NCBI RefSeq assembly: GCF_000473995.1
Contig: NC_022571.1
Location: 1,204,501 to 1,268,500 of the forward strand
DNA from: Clostridium saccharobutylicum DSM 13864
GTDB taxonomy: Bacteria; Bacillota; Clostridia; Clostridiales; Clostridiaceae
Reading direction: 5' to 3'
Length of the DNA: 64,000 nt
In this document: positions 58,751 through 64,000 of the stretch, piece by piece
Numbering within the stretch: position 1 is the first letter of the stretch
How the letters are laid out: each line of letters opens with the position of its first letter
Made by a program: the position numbers and the translations under genes
Notes under the pieces: model-generated
Told to the model about the DNA's origin: nothing
Database searches by the model: none
What the model saw: only the letters and a program-made list of their open reading frames with translations

Positions 58751-59290
58751 TTAAAATGCAGGAGGAGTACTTATCCAAATTACTTTTGCAGGTAATTTGT
58801 TGGGATTAGAAATATAATGATTTACTTTTGCTTTATAATAAAAGCTTTCTCCTTTTTTTACTCTATATTTCTTTTTTCCTAAATGAAGAACTATAGAACC
58901 AGATAATACATAGCCAAATTCTTCACCTTCATGAGGTTCTTCTTCAATATATTGACCACCAGGTTCAAGCGTAATCATAATTGGTTCCATTGCATTTTTT
59001 TGAGCGTTTGGAATTAACCACATTAAAGAGTATTTCAATTCGTCATCATCTTTTTCAAACATGTCATCTTTAGAAAATGTAACTCTTTCCTCTTTTGTAT
59101 CACTAAAGAAATCAGGGAGATTTGTTCCGAGAATTTCTAGGATATCGATTAAGGTAGCAATAGATGGAGAAGTTAAATCATTTTCAACTTGTGATATGAA
59201 ACCTTTGGATAATTCACATCTATTGGCAAGTTCTTCTTGAGTCAATTGTCTTTCCATTCTTAATGTACGAATTTTTTGTCCAATTTCCAT
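58751..59290 (-). CDS. XRE-family regulator with cupin domain
   Basis: A 179-aa repressor-type protein: an N-terminal helix-turn-helix (IGQKIRTLRMERQLTQEELA, SKGFISQVENDLTSPSI) and a C-terminal cupin_2 domain (about 105-179, PHEGEEFGYVLSGSIVLHLG). Relatives often control polyamine or amino acid genes next to potABCD; no such genes are adjacent here, so its targets are unknown. AGGTGAAATT precedes the ATG. Confidence 0.92.
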   Translation of the reverse strand: MEIGQKIRTLRMERQLTQEELANRCELSKGFISQVENDLTSPSIATLIDILEILGTNLPDFFSDTKEERVTFSKDDMFEKDDDELKYSLMWLIPNAQKNAMEPIMITLEPGGQYIEEEPHEGEEFGYVLSGSIVLHLGKKKYRVKKGESFYYKAKVNHYISNPNKLPAKVIWISTPPAF

Positions 59291-59510
59291 AATTTCACCT
59301 ACTAAATTAATATGTAATAATAACTTTTACTAAACAATCAGTTTAAAATTACTAAACAAACAAGGATATTATATAAAGTTTAAATTGAAAAATCAATATG
59401 TTTAAAAGTTTTTAGCTTAAAATAATATTATAAATAATATTAGAAAGATAATATAATCATGGAAAATTATATCACATTTGATGTTATATAGACAAATTGA
59501 TTAATTAATT

Positions 59511-59552
59511 TGTGCTTGGTAAATGAACCGGTTATTTTTTCAATGCGTCCAA
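59511..59552 (+). repeat. Possible short family 2 repeat
   Basis: TGTGCTTGGTAAATGAACCGG followed by TTATTTTTTCAATGCGTCC resembles the short family 2 forms at 4986 and 60493. It lies in the 348-base gap between the XRE-cupin gene and the PepSY-like gene; the rest of the gap is AT-rich with no recognised feature. Confidence 0.4.
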
Positions 59553-59638
59553 TATAACATACATTTTAAAGGTAAAATACGTAAATAAGAATAATATGAT
59601 ATAATAAAATTACACTAATTTAAATTAGGAGGGTATTA

Positions 59639-60496
59639 ATGAAATTAAAAAAAGGTACTATAAAAGCAAGTATTGTTTTAGTTTTTCTTCTCATGGTTAT
59701 AGGCATCGTAGTATACAATTTTATTGGACCTGGTGCAAAAGATATGAAAGCGTCTAAAGATTTCATTGCTAAGTTATATTTAATTAAAGCAATAAATACT
59801 GATCAGCCTTTAGATAGCATGAAATATGACAGGATTAAAATTCTGACAAGTAAAAATGAATTAGGACATAAAACTATAGTGACTCAAAATTTTGGCATAG
59901 ATTTAGATAAGGAAGATAATGTAATAGGATTTGCTAAAAAAGAAATACCTAAAAATATAACTAAATTAAATATTGAAGAGGGAAAAGAATTAGCAGATTA
60001 CTATCTAAAAAATATATATGATGGAGATGTGATAATAAAAGCATCTAAAAGTAATGAAGATAATGAATCTTTGCCATATTATTCATTTGTATATACTAAA
60101 GAAGAACATGGATATCCTCTTTATTTTGATGAAATAAAATTGAATATTGATAAAGAAAGTGGAGTTTTAGACGGATATTCGAACTCTACAATGCAAAGGG
60201 AATGTAAAGAACCAGTAATAAATATTTCTAAGGAAGAAGCAGAAAAAATAGCATTAGAATCATTTGAAAAATATAATAAAGATGGAACTTTAGAAGATGA
60301 AATACCATTAGTATATGCAGATAATACTATTGATACAGATTCTAAAACAATATCGGAAGTTTGTTATTTGGTAAATATAAAAGGTAAAGATAAAAATAAT
60401 AAAAAAGTTGAATGGAAGATATTTGTGAGTGCTGAGACTGGAAATATACTAAATACATTAAAAGATGGAGCAGAAAAGGAAGTGACAACAAGTTAG
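59639..60496 (+). CDS. Membrane-anchored PepSY-like protein
   Basis: A 285-aa protein with one N-terminal membrane segment (VLVFLLMVIGIVVYNFIG, about 14-32) and an outer domain. The C-terminal two thirds has repeated PepSY/YcdB-like pieces: NIEEGKELADYYLKN with later YPLYFDEIKLNIDKESGVL, and NISKEEAEKIALESFEKY with KIFVSAETGNIL. PepSY-type domains often inhibit proteases or sense wall conditions. No lipobox is seen. TAGGAGGG precedes the ATG. The function is not known. Confidence 0.7.
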   Translation: MKLKKGTIKASIVLVFLLMVIGIVVYNFIGPGAKDMKASKDFIAKLYLIKAINTDQPLDSMKYDRIKILTSKNELGHKTIVTQNFGIDLDKEDNVIGFAKKEIPKNITKLNIEEGKELADYYLKNIYDGDVIIKASKSNEDNESLPYYSFVYTKEEHGYPLYFDEIKLNIDKESGVLDGYSNSTMQRECKEPVINISKEEAEKIALESFEKYNKDGTLEDEIPLVYADNTIDTDSKTISEVCYLVNIKGKDKNNKKVEWKIFVSAETGNILNTLKDGAEKEVTTS

Positions 60497-60529
60497 TGCA
60501 TGGACTTTTATTTTTTGAATGTGCTTTAA
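60493..60529 (+). repeat. Family 2 intergenic repeat, short form
   Basis: TTAGTGCATGGACTTTTATT then TTTTGAATGTGCTTTAA, nearly the same layout as the short copy behind dnaJ. It overlaps the stop codon of the PepSY-like gene. Confidence 0.55.
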
Positions 60530-60578
60530 GTCGCATTTAAGAAAAGTAAGTCAGTATGACAGATTATAATATAAGAAT

Positions 60579-60624
60579 AAAAGCCGTTTAAAAGCGTAAT
60601 TAAGCTTTTAAACGGCTTTTTAAT
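60579..60624. terminator. Strong bidirectional terminator
   Basis: AAAAGCCGTTTAAAAGC (60579-60595) pairs perfectly over 17 bp with GCTTTTAAACGGCTTTT (60604-60620). A- and T-runs on both sides suit the convergent PepSY-like and penicillin-binding protein genes. Confidence 0.93.
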
Positions 60625-63161
60625 TAATTCATGGGCATAATTGTTGTATTATTCTGTGATGGTGAAGGTCCTGTATCACCTGGTCCCATGGAATTATGAC
60701 TATTTTTATTATTATTAATTATAGTTTCATTTTTACCACTATTATTGGTGTTGGTATTGGTATTAGTATTAGTATCTTCTGATTGTGACTGTGAATCAGA
60801 TTCATTACTGTTAGAATTATTACTATTATTAGCGGGTGTAGATTTATTATGAAATATTGAATTCCATTTATTTGTGAAATTACTTGTAGTCTGACCAGAT
60901 CCAGATCCTCCTAATACTACAGAATAGTCTTCTGTAACTGGGTTTGGATGATCTTTTTTTATATACACACCACCTCTAGAAGATACATGAGTAGTGCAAG
61001 TTGTTGTTGGCTCTGTACCATCAATAAATAATTCCTCTGTTATTCTATTTCCTCTAGGATCACGATTGCATAGTGATCCAGGGAGATCTCCTGAATCTTT
61101 ACATACGTCAACTTTTGTTATGCCAGTAGGTTCTTCGATGTCTTTGGCATCCATGCCTTCATGAGCTTTGGCCATTATTTTTCCCCAAAGGCTGGCACAT
61201 CCACTAGAACTACCCATAAGTTTTGTTGGTTTATCATATCCAATCCAAACAGAGCCAGAAAGGTATGGTGAAAGTCCTGCAAACCATAAATCGGTTGAAT
61301 TAGAAGTAGTACCAGTTTTACCAGCAACAGGCATATCGCCCCATTTAGCACCAGTAGCATTATATTCATTTACTGGACCTTTTAACATATCATATAAGAT
61401 ATAAGCTGTTTGAGGTGAAAATACTTTAGTTTGGTTAGGCTTAGTGTTATCAAGTATAACTTTACCATTTGAATCAACAACTTTTGTATATAAAATAGGT
61501 TTTGTATACATACCACTATTACCAAAAGTAGCATATGCTCCAGCTAAAGTATAAGTATTACCACCATCTCTATCATTAGGATCATTGTTGAATTGACCTA
61601 ATGATAGAGCAGCAATTGATGATTTAGATGCTGAATTATATTTTAGGCCTAACTTTTCTCCATAGGAGATACCAGTTTTTAATCCGATTTTATCTTCAGT
61701 TAGAACAGCAGCAGTGTTTTTAGAATGAGTAAGGGCTTCTCTTGCACTTATTAATCCTGAATATTGATTAGGAGAATTTAAAGGATTATAAGGTTCGTTA
61801 GCTGAGTATTTCTTACCAATTTCTTCGGGAATTGGAGCATCATCTATAGGCGAAGCAGCTGTTATAATTTTTTGATCAATTCCAGGTCCATATACCGTTA
61901 ATGGCTTTGTCGAAGAACCAATAGGTCTTAAATCATTATAAGCTCTGTTAGTTGATTGAGGTTTCTGTTTACCTCTGCCTCCAACCATTGCAATTATATG
62001 ACCATTTCTATAGTCCATAATTGTTGCAGAGGCTTGTAGTAAAGGAACACCATCTTTATCATAAGTTTCACCATTACTAACTCCCAAATTCTTATAATTA
62101 TCCAATGTAGCCTGTGTATAATCTTGAAGCTGTCTATCCATTGTGGTATAGATTTTAAGGCCGCCATTTACCATTAATTTTGAAGCTTCTTCATCAGTAT
62201 ATTTATACTTTTCTTTTAAATCTTCTTTTACTTGAGAAACAGCAGGGTATACAAACCATTCATAGTTTAATTTATAATCCTTTTTGGTTTGTTTAAATAC
62301 TAATTTGCCGCCTTTAACATCACTAACAGCTTTAGTGTATTCAGGATCGGAAATATATTGTAATTTATGCATCATCTCTAGTACAGTAAGAGTTCTTGTA
62401 ATATATGGTGTTGAGTCTTTTTGATTGTTCTCATTATAAGCACTATAATATGATGGCGCTTGTGTTATACCAGCTAAATAAGCACATTCTATTAATGATA
62501 AATCAGATGCACTTTTACTAAAATATAATTGGGATGCAGCTTCAACTCCGTATGCATGCCCACCCATTGGAATTGTATTTAAGTAAGCTGTTAAAATTTG
62601 ATCTTTTGTTAATTTTTGCTCTAAATTAATAGCTAAATAAATTTCTTTTACTTTTCTTTCGATTGATATATCATTAGTTAAAATTGTATTTTTAAGTAAT
62701 TGTTGAGTTAATGTGGAAGCACCATGCAATCCTTTTTGTCCTGTCAATAACCTTCGTGCATCAAGTAATGCAGATCCTAAAATTCTTTGAATATCTATTC
62801 CTTTATGTGAATAAAATCTTTCATCTTCTATGGACACAAAAGCATTTTTTAACTTAGTAGGCATTTTGCTAGAATCAATAACATACCGTTCCTCATCTGT
62901 TTGAAGATTATCAATAAAGTCTTCTTTGCTATCATATACGCTTGAAGCTTGGTTAAGTGATAATACAGCTTTAACATCTAGAGGAGGTGTAGTCTTTATA
63001 ATAGCAAAAGCATATCCTGCTCCTACAACAAAAATTGCTAAAAAACAAAATAGTAAACCAAAGATTATACCTCTAAAAATTTTTTTTGATTTTTTTTGTT
63101 TAGGTTTCTTTTTTTTTCGAGGAGTTACATTTGTTTTTTTTGCGTTATTGTTAACTGCCAT
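60624..63161 (-). CDS. Class A penicillin-binding protein (PBP1A type)
   Basis: An 845-aa bifunctional peptidoglycan synthase. A Lys-rich cytoplasmic start and one membrane helix (about 30-52) precede the glycosyltransferase domain with SIEDERFYSHKGID and GASTLTQQLLKN. The transpeptidase has GSSTKPL (active serine), SKNTA and VAGKTGTT. The last 100 residues are a low-complexity Ser/Asn/Thr-rich tail outside the cell, with NTNTNTNTN runs. TAGGAGG precedes the ATG. It diverges from yunB. Confidence 0.95.
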   Translation of the reverse strand: MAVNNNAKKTNVTPRKKKKPKQKKSKKIFRGIIFGLLFCFLAIFVVGAGYAFAIIKTTPPLDVKAVLSLNQASSVYDSKEDFIDNLQTDEERYVIDSSKMPTKLKNAFVSIEDERFYSHKGIDIQRILGSALLDARRLLTGQKGLHGASTLTQQLLKNTILTNDISIERKVKEIYLAINLEQKLTKDQILTAYLNTIPMGGHAYGVEAASQLYFSKSASDLSLIECAYLAGITQAPSYYSAYNENNQKDSTPYITRTLTVLEMMHKLQYISDPEYTKAVSDVKGGKLVFKQTKKDYKLNYEWFVYPAVSQVKEDLKEKYKYTDEEASKLMVNGGLKIYTTMDRQLQDYTQATLDNYKNLGVSNGETYDKDGVPLLQASATIMDYRNGHIIAMVGGRGKQKPQSTNRAYNDLRPIGSSTKPLTVYGPGIDQKIITAASPIDDAPIPEEIGKKYSANEPYNPLNSPNQYSGLISAREALTHSKNTAAVLTEDKIGLKTGISYGEKLGLKYNSASKSSIAALSLGQFNNDPNDRDGGNTYTLAGAYATFGNSGMYTKPILYTKVVDSNGKVILDNTKPNQTKVFSPQTAYILYDMLKGPVNEYNATGAKWGDMPVAGKTGTTSNSTDLWFAGLSPYLSGSVWIGYDKPTKLMGSSSGCASLWGKIMAKAHEGMDAKDIEEPTGITKVDVCKDSGDLPGSLCNRDPRGNRITEELFIDGTEPTTTCTTHVSSRGGVYIKKDHPNPVTEDYSVVLGGSGSGQTTSNFTNKWNSIFHNKSTPANNSNNSNSNESDSQSQSEDTNTNTNTNTNNSGKNETIINNNKNSHNSMGPGDTGPSPSQNNTTIMPMN

Positions 63162-63200
63162 TTTATCCTCCTAAAAATTATACGGTTTATAAAATTTAAT

Positions 63201-63228
63201 AATATTTTATACCATTATAGCATAATTA
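63201..63228 (+). promoter_or_regulatory. Candidate sigma-E type promoter for yunB
   Basis: AATATT (63201-63206), a 14-base spacer and CATAATTA (63221-63228) resemble the sigma-E pattern (ATATT, then CATACAAT). yunB of Bacillus is in the sigma-E regulon, which supports the call. The -10 box is not perfect and the region is AT-rich. Confidence 0.35.
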
Positions 63229-63269
63229 TATTATGAGTAAATAAATAACTCAATATAAAGGTGTTGAGA

Positions 63270-63980
63270 ATGCAATATTATACAAAACGTAAAAGTCACA
63301 AGTATATATCATTAATATTACTTATTATTGTACTTATTGTTGTATTTAATTTGATAATAGCGTTTTTTGATACGCGAGTCATGCCATCAATAATAGACAT
63401 TGCAAAAACAATGGCGAAATCTCAAACTTTAGAAGTAATAAATGACGAAAGTATAAATATTTTATCAGATGAATTTAAATATGATGAAATGATAAAAATT
63501 CAAAAAGATAAGGATGGAAATATAATTTTAATTCAGGCAGATACTGCAAAATTAAATTACATAGCAGCAAAATTGGCTACAGAGTGTAATAAAAAGTTAG
63601 GGGATATGAACAATTCTACAATAAAAGTTCCTTTGGGATGGATGACAAATAAAAGTGCATTTTATAGTTTAGGACCTAAAATAAATATGGAAATAGAGCC
63701 TATAGGTAATATTACTACAAGCTATGAATCAAAATTTGAAAGTGCAGGAATAAATCAAACAAGGCATAAAATATATCTAAATGTTGCTGCTAAAATAAGA
63801 ATGAAATTGCCATTGCAAAGTCAAGATGTAGATGTCACAACTCAAATACCTGTTTCAGATACAATAATAGTAGGTAAAATACCAAATACGACTCTTGGAC
63901 TTGGAGATTTAACTAAAAACACCAATAATAACGATAATGGCAATAATAATGATAAGAGTAATGATCAAAAAAATAACTAA
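63270..63980 (+). CDS. yunB: Sporulation protein YunB
   Basis: A 236-aa YunB-family protein, made in the mother cell in Bacillus and of unknown molecular role. One membrane helix (ISLILLIIVLIVVFNLIIAF, about 15-35) is followed by the family domain with PSIIDIAKTMAKSQTLEVIN, VPLGWMTN and TRHKIYLNVAAKIRM. An Asn/Asp-rich tail closes the protein. In-frame GTG 63261 and TTG 63264 overlap AAAGGTG, so ATG 63270 is preferred. Confidence 0.9.
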   Translation: MQYYTKRKSHKYISLILLIIVLIVVFNLIIAFFDTRVMPSIIDIAKTMAKSQTLEVINDESINILSDEFKYDEMIKIQKDKDGNIILIQADTAKLNYIAAKLATECNKKLGDMNNSTIKVPLGWMTNKSAFYSLGPKINMEIEPIGNITTSYESKFESAGINQTRHKIYLNVAAKIRMKLPLQSQDVDVTTQIPVSDTIIVGKIPNTTLGLGDLTKNTNNNDNGNNNDKSNDQKNN

Positions 63981-64000
63981 AAAAATAAACTGAACCTATT

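Noticed and set aside
60720..60850. Low-complexity Asn/Ser/Thr run as a frameshift artefact in the penicillin-binding protein
   Set aside because: The frame stays open and Ser/Asn-rich extracellular tails are common in clostridial class A PBPs.
62926..63174. Plus-strand open frame of 82 codons
   Set aside because: It is antisense to the N-terminal part of the penicillin-binding protein, whose motifs are clear.

Overview
ORGANISM. The window is very AT-rich, uses AGGAGG-type ribosome binding sites and frequent TTG/GTG starts, and carries many sporulation and germination genes (yqfC, yqfD, a cotS-like gene, two csp-like proteases, a GerA/SpoVAF-like protein, yunB). Gene content and order fit an endospore-forming anaerobe of Clostridium sensu stricto, probably near the C. 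beijerinckii/C. butyricum group. The species guess is inference, not a database match. || LAYOUT. (1) 1-5.0 kb: heat-shock operon CIRCE-hrcA-grpE-dnaK-dnaJ. (2) 5.5-7.0 kb: a lone siroheme nitrite/sulfite reductase. (3) 7.5-12.7 kb: RNA and ribosome modification genes trmB, prmA, rsmE, mtaB, a HIT protein, rpsU, yqeY. (4) 12.9-20.5 kb: yqfC-yqfD-pgpH-ybeY-dgkA/PAP2 fusion, then era-recO and a DUF4342-like gene; phoH and cdd, found in the related Bacillus cluster, are absent. (5) 20.7-24.2 kb: ccpN-like regulator and ppdK. (6) 24.5-32.8 kb: cotS-like gene on the minus strand, dgt, dnaG-rpoD, trmK, a NIF3-family gene, a small membrane protein and the RNase P RNA gene rnpB. (7) 32.8-39.6 kb: a probable decayed integrative element bounded by a 91-bp direct repeat (83/91 identical) that starts right after rnpB. 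It holds an integrase 3' fragment fused to a broken ISLre2 transposase, a second IS remnant, a decayed hypothetical gene and an intact three-gene operon: alpha/beta hydrolase, seven-TM histidine kinase, and a response regulator with an XRE-type output domain. (8) 39.9-46.4 kb: germination block (GerA/SpoVAF-like, two Csp-like subtilases) and a secreted transglutaminase-like protein. (9) 47.4-51.2 kb: malQ-glgP. (10) 51.6-64 kb: D-2-hydroxyacid dehydrogenase, HAD and PHP phosphatases, pabA-pabB-pabC for p-aminobenzoate, acyP, ndk, an XRE-cupin regulator, a PepSY-like anchored protein, a class A penicillin-binding protein and yunB. || REPEATS. Two families of non-coding inverted repeats lie between genes. 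Family 1 (about 190-205 bp imperfect palindromes; 7.2, 46.5, 52.6 and 52.9 kb) keeps its hairpin while the sequence of the arms changes. Family 2 has termini like TTAGGCACATTC / GAATGTGCCTAA around an AATAACAAGTCC arm, in long and short forms at about 5.0, 21.4, 25.6, 30.2, 47.1, 51.3, 59.5 and 60.5 kb. || MAIN CANDIDATES FOR SOMETHING NEW. The hydrolase/7TM-kinase/receiver-XRE operon on the element beside rnpB, and the family 1 hairpin repeats. No CRISPR array and no tRNA gene was seen.
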